DNA from: Guillardia theta CCMP2712
Lineage: Eukaryota > Cryptophyceae > Pyrenomonadales > Geminigeraceae
Assembly (NCBI RefSeq): GCF_000315625.1
Contig: NW_005434573.1
Location: forward strand, 222,390 to 253,419
Direction of reading: 5' to 3'
Length of the DNA: 31,030 nucleotides
Shown here: positions 10,573 to 20,211 of the stretch, piece after piece
Layout of the letters: each line of letters starts with the position of its first letter
Numbering within the stretch: position 1 is the stretch's first letter
Notes under the pieces: generated by a model
The model's database searches: none
The model's input: the letters and a program-made list of their open reading frames with translations, nothing else
What the model was told of the DNA's origin: nothing
Made by a program: the position numbers and the translations under genes

Positions 10573-12398
10573 ATGTCGGCCATGTTGCCTTCTGCCGGCT
10601 TCTTCGACGACTGGCTCATCCTCTTCGAGCAGGTCCTGCAGAGACTTCGCTGAACCTTATCTCTCACCTGCTCCTTCCCTCACTCAAGCATCTCCTGCCA
10701 ACGCACAACCTCCATCTCCTCTCTGCACCCTGTTAGCTTCCCTTCGTTCTCAACCATTCCTCCAGTTCCTCTCTTTCCTCTTGTCGTCATGCTCACCACC
10801 CCTTATCCTTCTCATACTGATGCTCGATATCCTCCTCCCACTCTTCTTTGTTTTCCTGTCACTGCTGGTCTCCCATTGTGTCACCCGTTCTTGCTCGGTT
10901 CGTCTCGTTTCTCCTTGGGAGCTCGTACATCATGTATGCTTTCGCGGTGTGCTTTGATATTTCTGTTCTGTTCAAAGCTTTCCTCGTGCTAGTTGTCTGT
11001 ATCATGCATATCATTATAGCCACACTCAGCATAGGTTGCGTGTTGTTTTCCTCGTACTCCACAAAGTTTCCTGTTGTTTACCCTTGTTGCTTCTCTCGTG
11101 TCCTCCCCTCTCCCCCCCAACACACACCTCACCCCCGCGACAGCAGCATGCACGCACTTGTCTCTGTCGAATGCGATCCACTGTGATTATGAAGCCGCTG
11201 AGAAGCGTGCTGGAAGTGATGGCGATGGCGATGGCGATGTTTGGGAGGATGTGGTGGATGATGGAAGAGGGGATGCTACACTCTCTTGTTGGTTGGAGGG
11301 GTTGACTTTCCTTTAGGTCTCTCCTTACGGTCTAGCTGACATTGGAATCGGAATTTCTATCGGCGTGTCTGTCCTGGGAGCTGCTTGGTAATGTTCGACC
11401 TCTTTCGCATCCCTCGCAGCATTTCTCCCACTTCCTCATTCCGCCTCCTTTTCATGCTCCTCATCTCGGTGCTGCAGGGGAATCTTCACCACCGGGTCTT
11501 CGCTTGTGGGTGCAGCGATTAAGGCTCCTCGCATTCGCTCCAAGAACTTGATCTCTGTTATCTTCTGTGAGGCCGTTGCCATCTACGGGGTCATCATCGC
11601 TATCATCTTGTCGGTGGGTCTGCTGCTCTCTCCTCATCTTTCCGCCTGCCCCTATCTTCCCATCCTCTACGCTGCCTCTCCTCATCTTTCGCTTCCTCGC
11701 GTCTCGTCTTGTCGCTCATCCTCTCCGCCTTCAATTTCCCTGTTCCACTCGTCACTCCTCACGTGTGTGACAGACTAAGATGGCTACACCTGAAGCTTTC
11801 CCTCAAAACGCCGCCGAGGTCCCGCACTCTTTCAGCTCGCCGAACCTTCTGACTTACTGCAGTGCAACACGCTCGAAGCTCTGCGCACCTCATGGCCCCG
11901 GCTGCCTGGTGACGGGTCGAAGGTGAGAGCATGTAAGTGATGGGTCGCGGAGGCGCTGAGGAGCAGCAGTGTCAAGGATCGCTCTACATGAAGAACCTGC
12001 TGTTCGCGGCCTATGCCATCTTCAACGCGGGGATCTGTGTTGGGTTTTCAAACCTTTTCTGCGGGTAAGGAATGAGGACGGAGAGAAGGTTTCGCAAGGT
12101 GGATCAGGGAGGATATGTGGAAACATGGGCTGAGGAGCTGAGGAGTGGAGTAGAGTTGGGCAGACAGGTCCCAATTGTTGACTTGTTGTTCAGGATATGC
12201 GTTGGCATCACAGGCTCGGGCTGTGCGCTGGCGGACGCTCAGAATGCCTCCTTGTTCGTGAAGATTCTCATCATTGAGGTGAAGTGGAGCGAGTGGAGTG
12301 AGACAGTTTGACCGCAGTCGCAGATCTTCGGCAGCGCGTTGGGTCTCTTCGGCGTCATCGTGGGGATCATCATGTCGTCGGCGGCTGCAATCAAATAA
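10573..12398 (+). CDS. VMA16: V-type proton ATPase proteolipid subunit c''
   Basis: This subunit belongs to the membrane proteolipid ring (Vo) that carries protons across vacuolar and endosomal membranes. Exons: 10573-10632, 11317-11387, 11478-11613, 11774-11818, 11967-12064, 12194-12278, 12324-12398. All join in phase and give 189 aa. Four membrane helices are seen: [37 protein letters not shown] (with the proton-carrying Glu), [20 protein letters not shown], and a last one entered through [10 protein letters not shown] (second buried Glu) and ending [17 protein letters not shown]. The family signatures [16 protein letters not shown] and [11 protein letters not shown] are clear and separate c'' from c. 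The N-terminus is short, about 20 aa, as in plant c'', whereas animal and yeast forms have an extra helix. Intron 1 is 684 nt, far longer than the others. The acceptor at 11967 could also be 11970, losing one Gln. Confidence 0.93.
11217..11238. repeat. (GATGGC)n microsatellite
   Basis: Short hexamer repeat inside the long first intron of the V-ATPase c'' gene. Confidence 0.8.
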
Positions 12399-12479
12399 CG
12401 AGACCTCTTCCTCCCCTCGTGCATGTAAAATTGACCAGCAGACACTCGCGGGTTTTGTCACATTTTATTCTTCTCCCCT

Positions 12480-14240
12480 CTAGGCCTTCATAGGAGGCAG
12501 GCTCGTCCTGACCTGCACCATCTTGTTGAGAACGGAGCAGAGAAGGGGGGAGAGGGGAGAGGTAGATGGAAAGGGGACGAGCGAAAGGAACAGTTGAAGG
12601 TGTAGGCTTCACCTTGTGGGCGTAGGAGGTGACGGAGTCGAAGTCTCGCTTGATCTGCTGCTCCAGGGCCGCCATCTTCTTCCTTGCTGCCGCTTTTGCT
12701 GCAGCGTTCTTCGCGCCACTGAGAGTCTTGCGAAGCTCCTACGCCTCATTCAGTTCACTCCCTTTCCTGTTCGGCTCTACCTTTACTGCACTCTTGTCCC
12801 CAATCTTGCCAGGATCCTCCGAGGGTGCCACAGGCTCCTGTCTCACCGTTCAGCTCTGGCAGACTGGCAATAAGAGAGTAACCTTGCTCGAGGACGCATG
12901 TTTGCTTGAGTGCGACTTGTGCGAGTTCAGCTTCGCCGCGAGTCGGTCAGCAGCATGGATCTTCGCCTTCACCGCTGCTTGCTGGGCGCTCTTGTCCTGC
13001 CGCTACATCACCACTTGAACTTGTCTCCTCAACTCTCACCTCATGCTTGTCGCTTGCCTCCTGTTTTACTGAAGCAGTCTTGATAGCCTGCGAGGAGAAC
13101 CATGAGCAAGCTTGAGGGGAGTGGGGGGGGTTGGGGGGGGGTTAGGAGGTGGGCGGCACCTTGACGTAGCTCGCCTTCTTTGCCTCTTCCTTCTCTTCAG
13201 ACTTCTCTGCTTCCTTGAACAGCTTCGCCTGCAAGCACATCAGCAAGGAGATGGAGGAAGGAGCAACGGGCGTCCACCTGGTTCTGCGACAAGCCGATCT
13301 TGTGGCCCTTGGAAATTTTGTTGCCCGCCAGCTGAGCCACACGATCAGGCTACTGAATTCAGCTCCCGACATGTCGAATACCTTGGCCCACTTGGAGTAG
13401 AACCCACCGCCCGCGTCTTTCTCAGCCTGTAGGCTCAAGTCACAAGGGAGGCAGGAGGACGCGAGAGGCTTCGACCTGCTCTGTGATCTTCTTTGAAATG
13501 TGATCGATCCCCTTGCTGTACATCTTGCGAAGCTCCTGCAACCCTGTGAGCCCGGGGGTTTCAGGGCTCTCGAGTTGAAACTCACCGACTTCATCTGCAC
13601 TTGTTGGTCACTGTCCCACGAGTGAACGTGAGCGTCTGGCCCGTCCCAGTCGTAGTTCGAGGTGTGCTGGGCAGATGCGTCAGAGATCCTCAACTGTTTC
13701 GGTCATTGCGTGCCATACTCTGCCCCAATCGGAGTCCGCAAGCGCAGAGGTGCTCCAGCTGTTGGAGGATCCGCTGGAAGTCTGCGGCGCGAGTCAACGA
13801 CTGGTGAGCCCACCGACTCTCTTGCCTTGAGCTCGGAGGAAGGGAGGATCTGCTTCAGGTCCGAATCGATCTCACCCTGGAGGCTGCACACTAGTCACAT
13901 CCCGTCCTCTCTTTCTTCCACTTACTCCACATCCCTACCTGTTCCCTCCGTTGTGCCCGAAGGTGTCATAGGCCTCGTACGAGGAGGACCCATCCCCGTT
14001 GCTGTCTCCGAGCCCGTTGTCGTTGTGCGCAGCATTCCACAGCATGGTGGTGGTCACGTAGGGCCGGTCCCACATCTGGAGGAGGTAGGTCTGCTCGGGT
14101 GACAGGGAGGACTGCGAGCGGCTCGACAGGCTTCCAGCTCCCACCAAAGCCACAGCTGCCACCAGAGCGATGGCAGCGTAACCCAGGGACCTCATGGACC
14201 CACTCGCACGCACAGGCGACTGCTGCTCACACGAGACCAT
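12480..14240 (-). CDS. Signal-anchored Ser/Lys-rich protein, undescribed
   Basis: Twelve exons join in phase with GT...AG introns, giving 357 aa: 14240-13939, 13883-13814, 13781-13719, 13666-13586, 13535-13476, 13426-13382, 13331-13278, 13228-13160, 13087-13040, 12996-12883, 12738-12613, 12521-12480. The start is the first in-frame ATG. Residues about 20-38 (YAAIALVAAVALVGAGSL) form a hydrophobic helix after Arg, so a signal peptide or type II anchor. The next part is Asn/Asp/Ser/Trp-rich (MLWNAAHNDNGLGDSNGDG; NYDWDGPDAHVHSWDSD). The C-terminal half is a Lys/Ala/Glu-rich helix (FKEAEKSEEKEEAKKASY; AKNAAAKAAARKKMAALEQ). An ELRK word starts two exons (13535 and 12738). I recognise no family. 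An extracellular or lumenal Trp/Asp-rich region plus a basic coiled coil could suit a cell-covering or scaffold protein, but this is inference. Confidence 0.72.
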
Positions 14241-15489
14241 CGAAGAGGATGTGCCTGCCGCGACAGAGTCATTCACCCAACATCGCGAAGAGCTGTGTCT
14301 GCGCTTTCTCCTCTCCTCACATCACTTGCCCCAGTATGTTTCACGTTCATCAACGATCGCAGCCTGCTCACCCTGGTCTGAATCCTTCTGCACTAGTCTT
14401 GCTCTGCCAATTCAATCATAACTACCGGGCTGGTTTTCGTCTTCACCGGAGCCCACTTGTGTTTCAGTCTACGACAGCTGGTAAAACTGTTCTCCAGATC
14501 GCTATTCGCTATTCAGGTTCACTTCTTTGCTATATCCGCATCTTCCCTCTTTCCTGCATTTCATCTCTTTCTCTCCTAACGTCTTCCAAGCTCTCCTCGC
14601 TCTCGCTGCCATGCCCTCCGCTCTCCCTGCGCGCTCCCCTCCCGTCCACCGAGCATTTTCGCCTCTTCGTGTCTCTTCGACTTTTCAGCGTAAAACAACA
14701 CTTGGTACAAAAATTTAAAAGATACCTAAAGATATGTATAGATTATATCAAAGTATTAAGCAAAATCTGAATTGATTTCTACTGACAATAATGTTTTAAT
14801 TGAACAAATTCTCACTGCTTGGCACAAATTTTGTACCACTTTCTCTGCAAAAATATCACTTATACGGAGTTGTTGACTCAATCAAAAGACTCTTTTTTCA
14901 AATCCAGTTTTAAAAACAGAAAAGTCAAAAAGTCGCTAATTCTGGAGGATTTCGTTCCGTTGAGCTATTTATAGCATCATTTGACTTGATAAGTCTTTAC
15001 TACAGGACTTCAAAATTTTTTTTTCTTTTACCACACCACTCCCCAGCCACCCACCCTACCCTCTTTGGACCCCATCAGTCCCGCTTGTGGACCCCCTGTT
15101 TACCCAAGTGTCCAGCCCCCATGAACTATTTCTCCACCCCTCCCTGTCAGCATTACTAAACCGAAGAGAAATGGGAGGGGAAAGTGGAAGGAGGGAGACG
15201 AGGAAAGAGGGCGAGCGAGGATGCTGAAGGTGGACACAAGAGAAGCCGACAAGATCATAGATATGAGGAATGCAAGAACCAAGCAGACGAGGAGGAGAGA
15301 GCTGAGCGTTGCATGGCATATTAGTGCAGTGCAGAGGGCGGGAAAAGGTCAAGCACGAGCTAATGCAGAAAGATCTCCAGGAGGAGGGGCTCTAGTATTA
15401 TGAAGTGAATGCGTGACGAGAGAAGAAGGGAGGAGAGTTCTATGGTAGAGAGATCGGTGCGGGTGCATGGTTGACGCTCATGCCTGCAG
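14241..15489. other. Divergent spacer with AT-rich island
   Basis: No supported gene. 14690-15030 is markedly AT-rich; 15030-15190 is C-rich and then G/A-rich. An open frame 15221-15403 (+) has basic helical character, but I could not join it in phase to the downstream glycosyltransferase. It may hold a 5' exon or nothing. Confidence 0.45.
14704..14837. repeat. Inverted repeat GGTACAAAAATTT ... AAATTTTGTACC
   Basis: The left arm 14704-14716 and right arm 14826-14837 are near-perfect inverted copies, differing by one T/A, about 110 bp apart in the AT-rich island. They could be termini of a very small element or a chance palindrome in AT-rich DNA. Confidence 0.45.
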
Positions 15490-18368
15490 CAGGAGTCCAT
15501 GCCTTCAGTCTCTCCTGCGAGAGATCACAGTATCGCGCTTCTCTTCCTCACCTACGGGGAGGTAGCCCATGCTCGTCGCCTCGCTTTGTCTTGATCAGGT
15601 GGCAGGTCAATAACCCAGAGGCCTGGGCGCAGTGGCTGAGGAAGGAAGAGGCCGACAAGTTCTCCGTGTATGTTCATGCTAAGGTCGATTCAGTTGGGAG
15701 GGACTGGGAGGCTGATAATGGTGAGCAGGAAGCGAACAAGGTGCAGCATGATCTATTTCGTCGCAATCTTGTCAAGGCGGTTGACACGGCATGGGGACGC
15801 GTGTCGCTTGTGAGGGCGCATCTGGTGATGCTCAGGGAGGCGCTCAAGGAGTCGAAGAACGAGTATGGAAGACAAGGAGGAGAGGAGCTTCTGCTGCTGA
15901 CCCGCTGCCTCACAGATGGTTCGTTCTCCTGAGCAACAGCTGCCTGCCCATGGTCAGCTTTGAAACGCTCTTTGATTATCTCAATGCCCACAAGGGAAAG
16001 AGCTTCTTTGACTTACACAAGGGTAAGCGACCTCTGCTCATCCTCTGCTCCTCCTCTGCTCCTCCTCTGCTCCTCCTCTGCTCCTCCTCTGCTCCTTCTC
16101 TGCTCCTCCTCTGCTCCTTCTCTGCTCCTCCTCTTGCTGCCCTTTGACCTTCTGACTGATGCATCCGAGCAGTCGAGTCACAGAGATTCCAGCGAGAAAA
16201 TTTCCGGAGGGTTTTGGAGGAGAAGAAGGCGAACATGAGCGAGGGGAAGGAGAAGGAGCTGGCGCTGCTGGAGGAGCTCGCGAGCAAGGAGCACGGCGAG
16301 ACGATTCAGGCGCACTCGCAATGGTGTATCCTCTGCCGGGAAGACGCCAAGGCTCTCGCAGAGGCCCAAGACGCGGAACTCTGGCTCAGCGCGTAAGTTA
16401 GAGATGAGGAGATGAGGGGGCTCAAGTGCGGGAGGGAGGGTGTGAGGAGCAGTCAGGTGACGGGAGGGTTTGCAGGTTTGACCTGCTGCTTGATGAGGAG
16501 TACGTCGACAAGAGCCTCATGCTTGCACCGGATGAGCTGCTTCCTCTGACGTACCTGCGGTACCACGCGAGGTGAGGCAGCAGAGGAAGCAGGCGCCTGA
16601 ATCTCACGCGTGAGCAGGAGGAGAGGAGAGAGAATGAGGAAGGTTGTGAACATCAAGGTCACGTACTCGTGGTGCTGTCTGGATGGAGGAAACTGCTCCT
16701 GCGATGCCTCCCGTGCCAAACATCCGCAGTCTTTCTCGTAACTGTCCTTCTCTTCTCCTCCTCTTCCTCACCAGATGCAGGCGGCTGATGCCGGAGCTCG
16801 TGCGTCAGTGCTGCGACCACAACTCGCTGTTTGCACGCAAGTTTGAGCCCAAGATGGAAGTGGATCCTCTCGTCCAGCTCTGGCAAGCGACGACCGGAGA
16901 GGAGAAAGTGACAGCAGCCAAGTACAGGTCAGTCGAGGACTTCACTTGCTCGCTTCCCTTTCGCTGCTCTCATTCTTCACTTTCCTCACACTTTTCCTAC
17001 AGCGACTGGATGGCTGATCCGAGTCGCCTGTCTGAGCGGCAGCAACTCGAGCTTGTCATGTGAGACGAGATCTTCCTCCTCTTCTTGCTCGCAGTCGCGT
17101 CACGTTCCTCCTCCTTCATCCTCCATCATCGCTTTTCTATTTCTCTCTCTCTCCCTGTACGCAAGAGTTCTGATTCAGCGCAGGTACATGTCGATGAGGG
17201 CGGAGAAACCAGGGCGAAGGGTGAGCTCTCCTTTCCTTGCTCCTCCTCTTCTCTTCCCCTCCCCTCCTCTGTTGCTCCTGCGCATGTTTCCCCGTCTCTG
17301 ACTTGTCGCTACAGCCTTCTCTTCCTCCGCCTTCGGCTCATGGAGCTCATGGAGGCTCGTGCGCTCCTCGCGCCTCGGTGGATGCAGGAGCTGCGAATCG
17401 CCGCGAAGCGACCGCGGGGAAGGAGAAGGTCAACAAGGACAAGGAGGAAGCGCAAGCGCGACGAACAGAGACGAGCAAGCTGGAGAGGAATGCAGAAACG
17501 TTCAAGCAAGTACTTTACAGCTCCTCTGATGACGAGCTGCCGCTCTCTGTGCCCTTACCCGTCCTGTCTATATCGATGTGAGCACATATGTACCTTCTGT
17601 TCCTTCCCCTCTCCCTCTCCCTCTCCCCCTCTCCCTCTCCCTCTCCCCCTCTCCCTCTCCCTCCCCCTCTCCCTTCCCCTCTTCTTCCTTCCCTTTGCTC
17701 GTCCTCTATCTAACTTCCCTTCCAGGAAGCCCAACGTCGCGTGCACTAAGAGCAAGCCGTCGCTCGCGTATGACTCAGACGAAGACGACCTTCCGCTCAC
17801 CTTTGAGCTTCCCAGGTACCTCGACCTTACCCTGCCTCTCCTCCTCTCCCCGTTCAGCTCTTTCCTTTGCTTCTACTTTCCCTCCGACTCTGTTTCTTAG
17901 CCCCCCCCCTCATTCCTGTGTTGTGTTCTATTCCCACCTATGGTTACCCAGCGCTTGCCTATCCTCCTCCTCCTCTTCCTCGTTCTCATCATCATCTGCA
18001 ACTTTTCCTCTCGCTCTTCCTCCTGCTCCTGTTGCCTTCCCCCCCTCCCTTAACTTCCCTTCCAGGAAGCCCAACGTCGCGTGCCCTAAGAGCAAGCCGT
18101 CGCTCGCGTATGACTCAGACGAAGACGACCTTCCGCTCACTTTTGAGCTTCCCAGGTACCTCGACCTTACCCTGCCTCTCCTCCTCTCCTCTTTCCGCTT
18201 TCCTCTCTCTCTCTCTCTTTCTTCTTCTCCTCTCTCCACATTCTTTTGTCGTCTTCTCGTCTCACTCTATGCAGGAAGCGCACTACTCCCGCAGAGCCGG
18301 GCATTCAAGCCTGTGGTCGCTTGGGGCTGGAGGACTCGAGCAAGCGGCCGAGATGTGCTCTAGCGTAA
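15490..18368 (+). CDS. Core-2/I-branching-type beta-glycosyltransferase (GT14-like) with acidic/basic tail
   Basis: GT14 enzymes add beta-linked sugars to glycans in the Golgi. Exons in phase: 15490-15561, 15606-15683, 15741-15862, 15916-16022, 16173-16392, 16476-16571, 16618-16737, 16775-16927, 17003-17059, 17184-17220, 17315-17577, 17726-17815, 18066-18155, 18275-18368, about 530 aa. The first in-frame ATG seen is 15499, and an upstream exon is possible. Family segments in order: IALLFLTYGE; NNPEAWAQWL; KFSVYVHAK; AVDTAWGRVSLVRAHLVMLREA; WFVLLSNSCLPMVSFETLFDYL; HSQWCILCREDA; APDELLPLTYLRYHA; VVNIKVTYSWC; NSLFARKFEP. No signal anchor is visible, which again hints at a missing 5' exon. After the catalytic part comes a Lys/Glu-rich region and three acidic motifs of the type SD(E/D)(D/E)(D)LPL, two of them on a duplicated exon, then a basic end. 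The tail could be a separate gene, but the frames and phases read through. Confidence 0.8.
16043..16134. repeat. CTCCTCTGCT repeat
   Basis: Imperfect tandem copies of a pyrimidine-rich unit forming most of the intron between the exons ending at 16022 and starting at 16173 of the GT14 gene. Confidence 0.85.
17604..17690. repeat. (CCCTCT)n polypyrimidine tract
   Basis: Tandem CCCTCTCC-type repeats inside the GT14 intron 17578-17725, upstream of the first copy of the duplicated exon. Confidence 0.9.
17711..17849 (+). repeat. Tandem exon duplication, copy 1
   Basis: 139 bp that match 18051-18189 at a constant offset of 340 with only two differences (17745 A versus 18085 C; 17801 C versus 18141 T). 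It includes 15 bp of upstream intron, the whole 90-nt exon 17726-17815, and 34 bp of downstream intron. The exon codes 30 aa and is a multiple of three, so both copies can be kept in frame. Confidence 0.97.
18051..18189 (+). repeat. Tandem exon duplication, copy 2
   Basis: Second copy of the block at 17711-17849. The exon is 18066-18155. One change is silent (ACC to ACT), the other turns Thr into Pro. Both splice sites are identical to those of copy 1. Confidence 0.97.
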
Positions 18369-18583
18369 CGGACAAGAGGAAGGCGGTGGAGGGAAGGGAG
18401 GGGATGTAGATAGATGTATATGATTATGTAAAAGTCAAAGATAATGAAGGCAGCGAAGATTCTTGATCCCATATGATCCGCTACTCCGTCTCATCGGCTA
18501 GTGGCTGCAGCGGCGATGGTGTAGCCGAGGTAGAGGAGGAGGAGGATCAAGAAAGAAGGGGGGGGGCGGATGGGGAGGGGGGG

Positions 18584-18645
<62 letters not shown>

Positions 18646-18708
18646 GAGAGTTGGGGGGGGTGGAGGGCGGGGGCAGGAGAGAGATATCAGGAGGCTTCAA
18701 AATCATCC
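18369..18708. other. Tail-to-tail spacer GT14 / RWP-RK
   Basis: No gene is seen. It holds G-rich runs and the (GA)n tract. Both 3' UTRs must lie here. Confidence 0.5.
18585..18650. repeat. (GA)n microsatellite
   Basis: About 65 bp of nearly pure GA dinucleotide with one GATA interruption, flanked by runs of G. Confidence 0.97.
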
Positions 18709-19336
18709 TTACTTCATTCTACGACATCCATTCTCAACGTCCTGCCCAGCAAGCTCTTCCTCCTCTTCACTCGCCTCCATGTACTCTTGCAACCAATCGC
18801 TCTCCAAACTCCACATCTGCTCTCCGTTCGGCTCCCAAGGCTTGTGCGTGTCCTCGCCATGCTGGCCAATGGCAAAGTTACCTTCTAGCAGCAAGGCTGG
18901 TGTGCTGCTGTCTCCTCTCTCTTCCTTCACCTCCTCCAGCACGAGCATGTCGAAGGTCGCTTGCACTGCCTCAGCATCGTGAGCGTCGCCCACCCCCGTC
19001 GAGCTGCTTCCTGGCGTTTCGCTGCCCGAGCCCTGTTGCGCCTTCCTCAGGTAAGGCCAGCGGTCGAGGCCGAGCTTCCTGCAGGCCAACTTGAAGCTGG
19101 TCAGCGACACTCCCTGCGCCTACTCGTCAGACCTGGCAACCTCCCGCATGCTCGTGTCGTACCAGCGTGTTGGCAGCTTCGTCTTGGCGCAGATGAAAGA
19201 GCTGCTCGAGGGTTTCGACGCTGATATTGACTGCCTTGTCTCGCCGAATGAGGCCGCTTCTAGTTCTTGTGTGAATTGTCACAAAGTTGGGAGAGCTACC
19301 ATCGGAAGGCAGGGCGTTTGGAGGGGAGGTAGACAT
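18709..19336 (-). CDS. RWP-RK domain protein (putative transcription factor)
   Basis: RWP-RK proteins are nuclear DNA-binding regulators, known in plants and green algae for nitrogen response and gamete or germ-cell development. Exons 19336-19163 and 19113-18709 join at a phase-0 GT...AG intron of 49 nt, giving 192 aa. The domain spans about residues 39-82: ISVETLEQLFHLRQDEAANT, LGVSLTSFKLACRKLGL, then RWPYLRK. It follows the family order (helix with EAA, GVS-T-K, CR-LG, RWP). The rest is acidic, with a Glu-rich stretch near the C-terminus that could activate transcription. The usual six-residue RWPxRK appears here with one extra Leu. An in-frame ATG at 19549 would add about 70 low-complexity residues; I chose 19336 because the conserved part begins soon after it. 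Confidence 0.85.
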
Positions 19337-20211
19337 GAAGAGGGCGAACGGATGGAGCTGAAGGAGGAGGCCTAGTTCCAGTTGATGGTGGAGGAGAGGA
19401 GGAGAGCGAGGAGAGCGAGGAGAGCGAGGAGAGTTGATGACTGGTATGGAAGGCCGGGGGTGGGAGGCGTCAGGCGTAAGGTGGAGGAACGGGTTGCTCA
19501 GGAGCAAGGCTTTCCAGTCAAATTTCGAAAACACCTCTTTTCGATACATATCTGAGACTGGTCACGTAACATTAACTAATAAGTTTACTTACTATTCTCA
19601 GTCTCTAGGTCGGGCCGGTGGCCGGGCGGCTCATCGGGCCGAAGCTGACGGGCCGGGCGGTTGTGAGGGTTCGAAGTGGTTGGAACTCAATAGTAAAGTG
19701 ACCTCTTCCCTGGAGGGTAGGGGTACTTGTGTTGTTGGGGTTACCTTTCCTCCAGACCCTGTCGATACCCGTACGAAATGAGTATATGATGTGGGTAGTG
19801 TTACAATGGATATATCTTCCAAATGGGTAGGGTAGTGAGATGTTTACTCAAACTGGTGGGTGGGTAAAGATATCAATCGGGCAGAGATGCGCAAAGCTGA
19901 CCAGGGAGCAAGCGCGTGGGGTCAAGCGTGAGAGAGATACTTGAGATGAGAGGATCATGGAGATGGATGAGTCTTAGCGTTTCTGATTCTTACTTGTGTG
20001 GCTGCTTCGCCTTGTTTGCTATTGCTTTTATGCGTTTGCTTGTTTGTTCAGTTCATATCCAGCTCCTTGCTAACCCCGCCCATGTCTTGTTTCATTGACT
20101 GCCTGCCTGCCTGCTCCGACTCTTTCACCCCAATTTTATTGGTGTTCCATGGGCTGACGCTTCCTTGACTTGATTTTGATTGGGACTGATTGTCGAATGC
20201 TTGTGACCTGA
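19337..20211. other. Divergent spacer RWP-RK / KOW-like gene
   Basis: No gene supported. There are three GGAGAGCGA units near 19400-19430, a GGGCC-rich patch at about 19612-19660, and a G4/TAGGGT-rich stretch from 19680 to 19870 that mirrors the C-rich tract near 1.2-2.4 kb. Promoters of both flanking genes are expected here. Confidence 0.45.

Noticed and set aside
10463-10957. 164-residue open frame upstream of V-ATPase c''
   Set aside because: It overlaps the true first exon in another frame and is Leu/Pro/Ser-rich owing to CT-rich DNA.
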